From Candidatus Methanophagales archaeon (GTDB taxonomy: Archaea; Halobacteriota; Syntropharchaeia; Alkanophagales; Methanospirareceae), in the NCBI GenBank assembly GCA_030612835.1, contig JAUWND010000006.1, positions 1 to 35,487 of the forward strand: a DNA stretch of 35,487 nt, read 5' to 3'. Each line of letters opens with the position of its first letter. Positions within the stretch are counted from its first letter, which is position 1. The notes below the pieces were generated by a model. It saw only the letters and a list, made by a program, of their open reading frames with translations. It ran no database searches and was not told the origin of the DNA. Of this stretch, positions 7,655 to 16,800 are shown in pieces. The position numbers were made by a program, and so were the translations under genes.

Positions 7655-9609
7655 GCGCAAAAACAGGTTTTCTCGTTGCAGCTTCGGTATTACTGGTGTC
7701 AATCACCATTTGTACCTCCTGTGCGGGTAGCAACCTTACTCAATGGAACAGTGTGACAGAAGATGAACCTGATATTCCGGTGGATATTCATATGGGCGAG
7801 AGCAAGGATGTGGAATTCAGCGTTAAATCTTCTGATTTGTCTTATAACTGGTCGTGGTCTGTTAATGGCGAAGAAGTAAAAGAATCAGAAGGAGAAAGCG
7901 CAGATTTATCTTATACCTTTGCAGAATATGGCATTTATGACGTCCGTGTCGGGGGGCTAGGAGAAAATGGAACAGAGGAAGCCACCTGGGACGTTACAGT
8001 TTCGCTTGTAATAGACGAAGAAAACGACATCCGCAAGTTAGAGGGACTTGAAGATTATACGTTCAAAATATCAAAACGACCAGAGCGAATTGTATCTATG
8101 GCGCCGAGTGCAACTGAGATTCTATTCGCCGTTGGTGCTGGCGATAGCGTCATAGCTGTTACAGATTATTGCGATTATCCGCTAGAAGCAATAAAGGAAA
8201 AGAAGGATAACGGGGAAATAAAATCGATAGGCGGCTATTCAACGCCAAGCCTAGAGAAAATAGTGGATTTAGAGCCTGACCTAATAGTCGCAGCTCATGG
8301 TAACCCATCTGAGCTTTTATATTGGTTGGTGGACTCTAATGTGCACCCGGGCATTGAATATCCGGTTTATGCACAGCATCCGGGTAATATCGAAGATATA
8401 TTCGCGCATATGGAAATCATTGGTGAGCTAACGAAATGTGATGAAACAGCATCTTCAGTCGTGGCTGAGCTGAAAGATGACCTGCAAGAAATAGAAGAGA
8501 AAACGGAATCCTTAGATGAGGGGCAAAGACCACGAGTATATTATGCTATGGGTTCTATTCTCTATACCCCTGGTGAAGGTACATTTCAGCACGAGGTTAT
8601 CGAGATGGCGGGAGGAGAGAATATAGCCGCTAATTATCTCGCTTCCTGGGGCGTGTTTAGTATCGAGGATCTCATAGAAGAAGACCCGCAGGTTATCCTT
8701 TATAGCGGTCATGGTAGCGAGTCCATTGTACCCGATCAAATAAAGAATGACGAAAGACTGAGTACGATAGACGCGGTAAAAAACGACCGAGTATACCAAA
8801 TTAACGAAGGTGAAATATCAAGACCCGGTCCAAGGCTGGTAAATGTGACGAAAACTGTTTATGGACTTCTATATGATCTTTTTACTGTTTCAGATGATGA
8901 CGATGAGGAGAGTGAAGAAGATGACTACGGTAGTGGCGGGGATAGCCCATCACATGAGCCGAAAAAACGAGTAATAAAAGCAGGAGAAGAGAAGACAATG
9001 ATAATAGACGCTGTAGGCTTAAGAAACATCACAATAAAAGCAGAAGAAGAGGTAGAATTCATGAATATCTCTGTAACAGTATTAAATGATTTGAATATCG
9101 TTCAGCCACCTGCAATAGTTTACACCTGTTTCAATCTCAGCATGGTCAATCAAACAGGAAGTATCGAATGGTTCAAGTTGAACTTCAGCGTGAATAAATC
9201 ATGGGTGGCTGCTAATGCCAATAATAACACCACTGCAATTTCCCTCTTCTGCTATGATTACCACAATGATTCATGGGTCGAACAGAATGCAAGTGAAATA
9301 GTTTTAGGGGGTGGCAAAGACAAGGTCTATTACACAGCGACATGTCCTTCCGTGGGGACATTTGCTATTTGCACCATATCAAAGTCTAAATCGAAATTAG
9401 AAAGTGACGAGTTACAAATGCCTACTCCTACAGTTACATTAACGCCTTCAGCAACGCCTATACCCATCTCAGCACCTACTTCCTCCCCTGCCGCCACACC
9501 TACTCAAAAGCCATCTCAAACACCTGAGTCACCCGGATTTGAGGCGGTATTAGCAGTTGTTGGATTGCTTGCGGTAATGTATCATTTAAAAAGAAACAGG
9601 TTTGTTTAA
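7651..9609 (+). CDS. BtuF-type periplasmic binding protein 2, PGF-CTERM anchored
   Basis: 652 residues from the ATG at 7651, chosen over 7618 because it overlaps the upstream stop (ATGA), follows a GGAGAG site and begins a clean signal peptide. The order is: PKD-like domain; BtuF-like domain ~138-410 (KRPERIVSMAPSATE, VTDYCDYP, GGYSTPSLE); acidic Asp/Glu linker ~414-432; a beta domain of the PGF-pre-PGF kind ~440-590; a Thr/Pro-rich stretch ~590-626; then P-G-F near 628, a hydrophobic helix and a basic tail. This tail is the PGF-CTERM signal cut by archaeosortase, which leaves the protein lipid-anchored outside. It is a tandem paralogue of the gene at 5262 and is the likely membrane-proximal donor to the permease. 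Confidence 0.9.
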   Translation: MSAKTGFLVAASVLLVSITICTSCAGSNLTQWNSVTEDEPDIPVDIHMGESKDVEFSVKSSDLSYNWSWSVNGEEVKESEGESADLSYTFAEYGIYDVRVGGLGENGTEEATWDVTVSLVIDEENDIRKLEGLEDYTFKISKRPERIVSMAPSATEILFAVGAGDSVIAVTDYCDYPLEAIKEKKDNGEIKSIGGYSTPSLEKIVDLEPDLIVAAHGNPSELLYWLVDSNVHPGIEYPVYAQHPGNIEDIFAHMEIIGELTKCDETASSVVAELKDDLQEIEEKTESLDEGQRPRVYYAMGSILYTPGEGTFQHEVIEMAGGENIAANYLASWGVFSIEDLIEEDPQVILYSGHGSESIVPDQIKNDERLSTIDAVKNDRVYQINEGEISRPGPRLVNVTKTVYGLLYDLFTVSDDDDEESEEDDYGSGGDSPSHEPKKRVIKAGEEKTMIIDAVGLRNITIKAEEEVEFMNISVTVLNDLNIVQPPAIVYTCFNLSMVNQTGSIEWFKLNFSVNKSWVAANANNNTTAISLFCYDYHNDSWVEQNASEIVLGGGKDKVYYTATCPSVGTFAICTISKSKSKLESDELQMPTPTVTLTPSATPIPISAPTSSPAATPTQKPSQTPESPGFEAVLAVVGLLAVMYHLKRNRFV

Positions 9610-9657
9610 AAAGTCATAAACTATTTTAAAATCCAGACAGGACAAGAGGCAGTAACA

Positions 9658-9987
9658 ATGAATATTTACCACATAAGCTATACGCAAAAATTCGTGGGTG
9701 AACGGATGGCAATGCTATCTTTTAAGGGCTGTAACTTCGATTGTACGGGCTGTATCAGGAAAAGAAATGAATACGACCTCTATGCGGAAGAAAAGAGATA
9801 TATTGATTGGAGTCTCGAGAATATATTAAAGGAATTGGAAGAGTTGAATCCTCATAGGATCTATCTCGGTGGATACGAGCCTACACACGATCCCGACTTA
9901 ATAAAAGAAATCAGAGAAACGCCAAGGAAGGCAGAATTTATCGAAATTATACCTCATGGAAGAAAATCAATTATTGACACAGATTAA
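9658..9987 (+). CDS. radical SAM protein, 3'-truncated by a repeat element
   Basis: 109 residues, from an ATG preceded by AGGCAG. Residues GCNFDCTGCIRKR contain the CX3CX2C cluster motif that binds the 4Fe-4S cluster and SAM in radical SAM enzymes. Later residues (RIYLGGYEPT) resemble the GGEP region of activase-like members. Such proteins usually exceed 200 residues; this one ends where the palindromic repeat begins at 9971, and the last codons (IIDTD) and the stop come from the repeat itself. It is probably a gene broken by repeat insertion and likely inactive. Its original role in the locus is unknown. Confidence 0.75.
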   Translation: MNIYHISYTQKFVGERMAMLSFKGCNFDCTGCIRKRNEYDLYAEEKRYIDWSLENILKELEELNPHRIYLGGYEPTHDPDLIKEIRETPRKAEFIEIIPHGRKSIIDTD

Positions 9988-10076
9988 CGCAGATTAACAC
10001 AGAAGAAATTAAATCCGTGTAAATCTGTGTAAATCTGCGTCCTAAATTAAATTGATAGAAAGTATATTTTATATAC
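9971..10076 (+). repeat. palindromic repeat with promoter-like tail, copy 1
   Basis: The left arm is TTATTGACACAGATTAAC followed by further CAGATTAACACAG. The right arm, complementary in part, is CCGTGTAAATCTGTGT then AAATCTGCGTCC. The tail TAAATTAAATT leads into a TATA box (TATATTTTATATAC). Closely related copies lie at 30748 and 33665, and the arms recur around 25546-25986. It truncates the radical SAM gene and abuts the permease start. Confidence 0.85.
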
Positions 10077-10077
10077 A

Positions 10078-11118
10078 ATGAAAAAAGCAACCGCAACGCA
10101 GTTGAGTAAATTTGTCCACTGGAAGATGGTTATGATTTACTTAGTTGTACTTTTAGGCTTGAGTATCGTGCTGACAACGGCGATCGGACCAGTATATGTG
10201 CCGCCACTGGAAATTATCGCTTTGGTGGGGAGTAAATTACATCTCTGCGAGATCTCTTCTATATCGCACGAAACAATAATCTTCCGGGTAAGACTACCGC
10301 GGATACTTTTGGGTTTATTAGTTGGGCTCTCGCTGGCAACTGCCGGGACAACGCTGCAAGGACTATTTAAGAATCCTATGGCGGACCCATACATAATAGG
10401 GATAGCGTCTGGAGCCGCGGTTGGTGCGGTTCTCGCGATAACATTCATACCCTCTTTCTTCTCGATTTACACTATACCGATAATGGCCGTTGTCGGTGCC
10501 ATGTTCGCTACTTTTTTGGTCTATACCATTGCGCAAGTAAGAGGAAGAATACAGGTAGATACTTTGTTGCTCACGGGAATAGCGGTTTCGTTATTCTTCG
10601 GTGCTATATTATCTTATATGATGTTTCGGCATAGTCATGACCTGGCGGGGATCTTTTTTTGGACTATGGGTGGATTCTGGCTCGCTAATTGGACACAGGT
10701 GGAAATAATAGTCTTACCGGTTTTAGTTTGCTTCTTCTTGATTTATATATTCGCAAAGGATCTAAATGCAATGCTCTTAGGGGAAGAGACCGCACAGACA
10801 CTGGGTATAAATGTAGAGAACGTGAAGAGAATTATGTTGGTGCTTTCTGCATGTATTACCGCAGCGGCAGTTGCATTCGCAGGAACTATCGGATTCGTTG
10901 GCTTGATAATACCGCATATTACGAGATCACTCGTTGGGCCGGACCATCGGATCCTTTTCCCGGCTTCTGCATTAGTAGGTGGGATTTTCCTGATGTGGAC
11001 GGACGCATTGGCACGTTTATTGGGCGAAATGCCAGTGGGTATAATCACCGCTTTCTTTGGTGCGCCCTTCTTCATTTATCTACTTAGGACAAGGAAAAGC
11101 GGATATGGGTCAATGTAG
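10078..11118 (+). CDS. btuC: FecCD/BtuC family ABC transporter permease
   Basis: 346 residues, the usual length for BtuC/FecD permeases, with about ten predicted membrane segments. Family signatures are visible: LPRILLGLLVGLSLATAG, the coupling segment LLGEETAQTLGINV, and GTIGFVGLIIPHITR. It moves a vitamin B12-type corrinoid or metal chelate delivered by the BtuF-like proteins upstream. The cognate ATPase is missing from the window, so energy coupling must come from a gene elsewhere. The TATA box of the preceding repeat is only about 5-15 bases from this ATG. If that box is used, transcription would start inside the frame and an internal ATG (10126 or 10132, just before the first membrane segment) may be the real start. 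Confidence 0.9.
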   Translation: MKKATATQLSKFVHWKMVMIYLVVLLGLSIVLTTAIGPVYVPPLEIIALVGSKLHLCEISSISHETIIFRVRLPRILLGLLVGLSLATAGTTLQGLFKNPMADPYIIGIASGAAVGAVLAITFIPSFFSIYTIPIMAVVGAMFATFLVYTIAQVRGRIQVDTLLLTGIAVSLFFGAILSYMMFRHSHDLAGIFFWTMGGFWLANWTQVEIIVLPVLVCFFLIYIFAKDLNAMLLGEETAQTLGINVENVKRIMLVLSACITAAAVAFAGTIGFVGLIIPHITRSLVGPDHRILFPASALVGGIFLMWTDALARLLGEMPVGIITAFFGAPFFIYLLRTRKSGYGSM

Positions 11119-11201
11119 GCTCAGGGTACAAGAGCAGTTCCAACCTCGCCACATCCGAATGAATTCCGAAGCTTCCTTGTTGTTTACCTTTTCGCCGCAC
11201 T

Positions 11202-11465
11202 TTATCGGTCTTCCTCCAATATATTGTTGATTTCCTTCATCATCCTGGGATTTATTGATACTTCCAGTCCATAAGAAGTGGGTTTTGAGATCAAATAGCC
11301 AGTTTTAATTAACATTTTGAGAGCTTTCTTTATATCTCCCCTAATGCCTTTTGGAAAACCTTTAATGACATTATCTTCTGAAGTATGTCTGCGCCCAATG
11401 TAAAAATTACGTCTGAGCTTCAGAAGAATTTTCTTCTGATATTGGGTTAGTTCTCTTTGTGTCAT
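11202..11465 (-). CDS. small winged-helix-like protein
   Basis: 87 residues, basic, with a predicted helical N-terminus (QYQKKILLKLRRNFY), GRRHTSEDNVIKGFP, and a K-KALKMLIKTGYL segment followed by a short beta wing (SYGLEVSIN). The pattern suggests a single winged-helix DNA-binding domain. Small archaeal proteins of this look are common but I know no specific function. It is divergent from the regulator at 11539, with a 73-base intergenic region that must hold both promoters. Confidence 0.6.
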   Translation of the reverse strand: MTQRELTQYQKKILLKLRRNFYIGRRHTSEDNVIKGFPKGIRGDIKKALKMLIKTGYLISKPTSYGLEVSINPRMMKEINNILEEDR

Positions 11466-11538
11466 TTTTTGGGGTATATGTGATTCTCAGTTAGGGTATA
11501 TTTATTCAATAAGTTTAAATGTATCAATGGCATAATAA

Positions 11539-11910
11539 ATGTATGGGGTGATAAAAACGGCGTTAAAACATCTATTTGGAGAAACACCGGTAGTAAAGAT
11601 ACTGGATTTTTTGATAGACCATAAAGGCTATGAGTATTCTAAGATGGAAATTGCAGATAACTCGGATATCGAATGGGCGTCATTTAACGGGCATTGGATT
11701 CTATTAGAGGAATGGGAATTGGTGAAAGGGAGCAGAAAGATAGGAAATGAAACACGGTATACTTTGAATGAAGAAAATACGATAGTAAGAAAATTACTTG
11801 AATTCGATCATGAAGCGGCAATGTATATGTCAGAAAGGCTTGCAGAAAAAGAAATGGTGGATGAGAAAGTGCATACTGTGGAATTAGAGGCAATTAAAAT
11901 TCAGGGATAA
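11539..11910 (+). CDS. winged-helix transcriptional regulator
   Basis: 123 residues. Residues ~8-85 follow the archaeal winged-helix pattern: LFGETPVVKILDFLI, YEYSKMEIADNSDI (helices 2-3), W-x-L-L-E-E-W-E-L-V and a wing with R-K-I-G-N-E-T-R-Y-T-L. The recognition helix (EWASFNGHW) has lost the usual serine/threonine-rich character, so its target may have shifted. A TTTAAAT box about 20-25 bases upstream suggests a leaderless transcript. It is divergent from 11202; the regulated genes are unknown, the neighbouring surface genes being candidates. Confidence 0.7.
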   Translation: MYGVIKTALKHLFGETPVVKILDFLIDHKGYEYSKMEIADNSDIEWASFNGHWILLEEWELVKGSRKIGNETRYTLNEENTIVRKLLEFDHEAAMYMSERLAEKEMVDEKVHTVELEAIKIQG

Positions 11911-11935
11911 TAAAAATCGAAATAAAAAACACAAC

Positions 11936-12073
11936 TCGCGGATATACCCCTAAAATCAAAAGGATTCCCGGAAAAAGTAGAATATAAACTATCTAAAGAA
12001 CCTATTACGAAAAAAGGTCGAACTTACAGGTCTAATATTGTACCAGTTACATCAGGAGCTTCGGAAGTCTAAA
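11936..12073 (+). pseudogene. short open frame, probable surface-protein fragment
   Basis: This 45-codon open frame has no start codon. Its residues EYKLSKEPITKKGRTY and NIVPVTSGASEV look like the end of an immunoglobulin-like beta domain seen in archaeal surface proteins. It lies just before the decayed cohesin fragment and may belong to the same lost gene. The assignment is weak. Confidence 0.25.
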
Positions 12074-12084
12074 CTTGCTAGCTT

Positions 12085-12320
12085 GAACAGCAGGACTGCA
12101 CCGGGGCGTGTGGGACACCCCTAAAAGTCGCGGTAAAGGTAAGTATAACCCGTGGGACATATCCTGCGGGTGCGTGTAGCTATTGGGACGACATATACTA
12201 CAATCGGAACTGTGTGGATATAACAAATGTGGATCAGAGCATAATTACGAAGCTAATAACGAAGATAGTGACCAGGTAACACAGGAGTAAATCAACGGCT
12301 TCTGCACCTGTTGCTCACTT
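12085..12320 (+). pseudogene. decayed copy of the cohesin-like N-terminus
   Basis: Translation from 12094 gives DCTGACGTPLKVAVKV, then TRGTYPAGACSYWDDIYY and NCVDITNVDQS. These match residues ~35-90 of the 2102-residue protein (DSTGECGALTKVSVKI, SGTYPEGMCSYQDDIYY). After about 12243 the sequence jumps to material matching HEANNEDGDPVTQEW of the intact gene, with about 170 bases deleted, a shifted frame and stop codons. It is a paralogous remnant without start or downstream repeats. The remaining stretch to 12460 shows a TATA-like GGTATTTATATACC at 12403-12416 and no further gene. Confidence 0.75.
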
Positions 12321-12402
12321 TGTGCCGCTGCAGTGGCAGTTTATAATTATGTAATCTTTCCCTTTATTACCCATTTGGATTGCACTTGTTATCTAAAATT
12401 AG

Positions 12403-12416
12403 GGGTATTTATATAC
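12403..12416 (+). promoter_or_regulatory. putative TATA box for the dockerin-protein gene
   Basis: GGTATTTATATACC resembles an archaeal TATA element. It is preceded at 12367 by TTACCCATTTGGATT, similar to the 3249 and 3515 promoter elements. Confidence 0.4.
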
Positions 12417-12463
12417 CGCTCTCTCTTGTAGGTATGGTAGCGGGACATGAAGGAAGATAACAA

Positions 12464-13771
12464 AAAAAGTGTTGCCGCCCAGATGTATGGTCGTTTAATG
12501 CAAAAACGGGTGCTGAGAATGGGAATAAATATTACAACGGTCCTGCAAGCCCACCGTATTACCAGCTCTCAACGCCTGCTTATGGTGACGCCAAGATATT
12601 CTTTGGAATGAGCACGGGCGCCAAGAAAGGGCACGTCTTTGCGGTAAGCGCGAATGATGTAACTGTTAAGGTCTGGGAGAAGACGATAACTGAGAACGAG
12701 CAGATAGATACGCCGATAACATATGATAACAACAAGATCTATTTTGGGACCTGGAATGGAACAGCAGGCATGACCTATTCCGGCACATACTACTGTCTTA
12801 GTGCTGCGGATGGCACAGAACTCTGGAATTATCCCGCCACAGGAAACAACGGCTACTACTGGGCTGGCGCGTGCATAATTGACGACTACATCATCTTTGG
12901 TGATTGTCTTGGCAATATAACATGCTTGAATAAGAATACCGGCGCTTTAGTGGACGAAGAGAATCTTGCAGCGGTTAAGTCCATCACAGGAGCGATCAAG
13001 GCATCAGTTACCTGCAATGCAGCCGGCAGCAGGATTTACTTCTCTGAGGGATATACCAATGGCAGCACTCTAGGCGGACGTCTATGGGCGTACAACGTTA
13101 ACAGAACGACCGGAGACCTCACCTATGCATGGCGATGTCCTCTTAACACGATCACAACGTCCACACCGGTAGTTTATAATGGCCGCATCTACGTTGCGGA
13201 TGGCAGTTACCAAGCCAACGGCAGGCTCTATTCTATCTATGAGTCAAACGGCACGATCGAATGGTATTACGAAACCCCAGACAATAACGGTAATGGTTCG
13301 CCCGGTATAAAGGCGTCTCCAGTGATTTCTGTCGCTGGCAATGAGCTTTACATTTACTTTACTACAAACTGTGAGAACGGCAGGCTCTATTGCATAAATA
13401 AAACCGGCCAACTGTGCTGGTATTACGAACCTATGGAATCGACGGGGAGTGGAGAATACATCCTCCAGGGTGTTTCTGTCTACAGCAATGGGGGCGACAT
13501 GCGCGTCTTCTTCGGAAACGATGCCGGGACTCTATATGCACTCGATAAGGGCATGTGCGGGGATGTGGATGCAAATGGCGATATAAGAGCGAGTGATGCA
13601 CAAAAGATATGGAACCGAGCAGAAAACCCTGATTCCTTTCTCGATAGCCCTTGGGCTGCTGATGTCGATTGCAACGGCGAAATAAGTACAAGCGATGCTG
13701 AAATGGTCTGGATGCGTGCGATAGATACAAGTTATGACTTGAATTGCTGCTGTGATGACCCTGATGGGTGA
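12464..13771 (+). CDS. beta-propeller protein with C-terminal dockerin, 5' end degenerate
   Basis: The longest ATG-started frame begins at 12608 (387 residues), but clear coding similarity runs in the same frame back to about 12464 (DVWSFNAKTGAENG, YYQLSTPAYGDAKIFFG). No start codon exists there and a stop precedes it, next to a run of seven A. The signal peptide and first blade are thus lost or frameshifted. The propeller blades are PQQ-like (NKIYFGTWNG, GRIYVADGS, GTLYALDKG). From about 13557 there is a type I dockerin with two calcium-loop repeats, DVDANGDIRASDAQKIW and DVDCNGEISTSDAEMVW. Dockerins bind cohesins, and a cohesin-like domain opens the next gene 31 bases downstream. Either this is a recent pseudogene or it is expressed without export. 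Confidence 0.75.
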   Translation, partial: KKCCRPDVWSFNAKTGAENGNKYYNGPASPPYYQLSTPAYGDAKIFFGMSTGAKKGHVFAVSANDVTVKVWEKTITENEQIDTPITYDNNKIYFGTWNGTAGMTYSGTYYCLSAADGTELWNYPATGNNGYYWAGACIIDDYIIFGDCLGNITCLNKNTGALVDEENLAAVKSITGAIKASVTCNAAGSRIYFSEGYTNGSTLGGRLWAYNVNRTTGDLTYAWRCPLNTITTSTPVVYNGRIYVADGSYQANGRLYSIYESNGTIEWYYETPDNNGNGSPGIKASPVISVAGNELYIYFTTNCENGRLYCINKTGQLCWYYEPMESTGSGEYILQGVSVYSNGGDMRVFFGNDAGTLYALDKGMCGDVDANGDIRASDAQKIWNRAENPDSFLDSPWAADVDCNGEISTSDAEMVWMRAIDTSYDLNCCCDDPDG

Positions 13772-13802
13772 ATAGCGAAAAAAAAGGTTGTAAGAGGTAA
13801 AA

Positions 13803-16800
13803 ATGAGAGGGAAACGGGTGACAACTTCGCATTTTCCGCTGGCAATAGCGCTTTTGACCCTACTGCTGTTGAGCGTTGTGCCAGTCATAGCCGGTCCATC
13901 GGATGTATGGACCTGCTATCTCGAGCCGCAGGACAGCACAGGTGAATGCGGTGCTCTCACAAAAGTTTCTGTAAAGATCGGTATAACCAGTGGTACATAT
14001 CCTGAAGGTATGTGCAGTTACCAGGACGATATATATTACGATCCGAATTGTGTCAACGTGAAAGATGTGAATCAGAGCATGAGTCCGTTCACGTTGAATG
14101 CTTGGCATCTTTATGGCAACTATGTCCGGATTTCCAGTATGAACGGTCTGACCGAGGTACCAACTGGAGTCTATACAATTGCTGTGCTCACTCTGGAATG
14201 CAACGGCAGCAGCGCACCATGTTCCTGTGACCTGACCCACCAGAATCACGAAGCTAATAACGAAGACGGAGACCCAGTAACGCAGGAATGGATCAACAGC
14301 ACCTATACCTGCAGAACGGTAGAGAAGCCGGACTTAGTGATCAATAACTCGGTTAGCCTTAGTAATAGCAACTTCACGATAAATTACACCGTCACCAATA
14401 TTGGCACAGGGCTGGCAAATGAGAGCACGACCTGTAAGTATGTAGACGGGGAACTCAAAGAGAGCCAGACCTGCCCCACGTTGAACCCTGGAGAGAGCCA
14501 CAAAGGCACATTTAATCCCGAATCATGCCCATGTGGTTCAACCTACAATGTCACAGTGTGTGCAGATAGAGACAATGTAATCAACGAAAGCGACGAGACG
14601 AACAACTGCGCGGTGAACATTATAGAATGTCCCACCACCAAAGTGGATATCCGAGCGGATGGAATCGCAGGTACTATCTTTGGTGTATCCAGATACTCGA
14701 TTTGTCCGGGTACAGTAACAGAGGACTGGTACACCATAACTAATGAGACCGCGATGGGCGCTCTTGTGATCTATTGCCAGAATGACGGGATCAACGTCCA
14801 TATAATCATGACCGATTTGGGCGAATATTTGGTTCAGATCGGCAACGACTCGGCGGATAATAATAATTGGAAGTACGCGGTCAATGAGAAGGCCCCGCCA
14901 GTAGGTGGAGCTCAGAAGGCAATTGCTGATGGTGACCGGGTGCACTGGTACAACTACAATCTGCATTACTATGAGGTGCTCACCGCGCTTGACAAAACGG
15001 AACTAATAGTTGGTGGGAACCTAACAGCTACGGTTTCCTGGAAGAACATGACCGAAACCCACCTCCTGAGTGGTGCAAGTGTTTATGTTGGCGCTTTGCA
15101 TCCCTGGGGACCTGAAACAGGAACACATGTGGGAACCACAGGTGCTGATGGTACATGCAGCTTTTCATGGTCTAATCCAGGTGAATGGGGTGTCTATGCC
15201 GTTGATCCAGTTCATGGCAGTGGGCAATACAATTGGCCTTATGTGACCTTCACATGCAGAACAGAAGGGATGCCTGACTTAGTGATCAATAAGACAGTGT
15301 CCTTTAGTGATAGCACCTTCACGGTAAATTATACAGTCACTAATATAGGAATAGGTAGGGCGAATGAAAGCACAACTTGCAAGTATCTTGACGGCGTGCT
15401 TATGGAAAGTCAGAGGTGTCCTGCGTTAGAGCCTGGTGAAAGTTACAACGGCGCCTTTGATCCTGAACCGTGCCCAGGTGGTTCAACCCTCAATGTCACG
15501 GCGTGTGCGGATAACCACAATGTAGTTAACGAAAGTGACGAGACGAACAACTGCGAGGGGAACATCATAACCTGCCCGTCAACTACGAGGGTGGACATCC
15601 AAGCGGAGGGTATTGCGGGCACTATCTTTGGTGTCTCTGGATACTCGATTTGTCCGGGCACAGTAACAGAGGACGGGGTCACCATAAACAACGAGACAGC
15701 AATGGGCGCTGTTGTGATCTATTGTCAGAATAATGGTATCAACGTCCAGATAACAATGGGTTCATGGGGCGAATATCTACTCCAGATCGGCGACGACCAG
15801 GCGGATATTAACAATTGGATGTATGCAGTCAACGAGGAGGCACCACAAGTAGGAGGAGCTCAGAAAGAAATTGTTGATGGCGACCGGGTGCACTGGTATA
15901 ACTACAATCTGCATTACTATTCCGTGCTCACCGCGCTTGACAAAACGGAAATAGTGGTTGGTGAGAATCTAACCGCTAGGGTTTCCTGGAAGGCTATGGG
16001 CGGAACACACCCCCTGAGTGGTGCAAGCGTTTATGTTGGTGCTATGAGTCCCTGGGGACCTGAACCAGGAACACCTGTGGGAACCACCGGTGCAGATGGT
16101 GCAGATGGTACGTGCACGTTCTCATGGCCCACGGTAGGCACGTGGGGCGTCTATGCCATTGATCCAGTTCATGGCAGTGGTCAATACAATATGCCTTATG
16201 TGACATTCACATGCAGAACAGGGGGAAAGCCGGACTTAGTGATCAGCAAGACAGTGTCCTTTAGTGCTAGCACCGTCACGGTAAACTATACCGTCACTAA
16301 TATCGGAATAGTTAGGGCAAATGAAAGCACAACTTGCAAGTATGTGGACGGCGTGCTTATGGAAAGTCAGACGTGTCCTGCGTTAGACCCAGGTGCGAGT
16401 CACAAAGGCACATTTGATCCTGAACCGTGCCCATGTGGTTCAACCCTCAATGTCACGGCGTGTGCGGATAACAACAACGTAGTTAACGAAAGCGACGAGA
16501 CGAACAACTGCGAGGTGAACATCATAACCTGCCCGTCAACTACGAGGGTAGACATCCAAGCGGATGGTATTGCGGGCACTATCTTTGATGTCTCTGGATA
16601 CTCAATTTGTCCGGGCACAGTAACAGAGGACGGGGTCACCATAAAGAACGAGACAGCAATGGGCGCTGTTGTGATCTATTGTCAGAATAATGGTATCAAT
16701 GTCCAGATAACAATAGGTGCCTTGGGCGAATATCTACTCCAGATCGGCAATGACCCGGCAGATAATAATAATTGGATGTATGCAGTCAACGAGGAGGCAC

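Noticed and set aside
11119-11201. Possible gene fragment after the permease (minus strand, KCGEKVNNKEASEFIRMW)
   Set aside because: It is too short, has no start and matches no family I can name.
12447-12610. Small ORF starting MKEDNKKSVAAQMYG
   Set aside because: After the first codons it runs out of frame with clear propeller-type coding sequence in another frame; a real short protein is unlikely, though a frameshift at the A run is possible.
13431-13888. Long antisense frames opposite the dockerin and cohesin genes
   Set aside because: They mirror the codon bias of the strongly coding opposite strand and show no family features or start signals.
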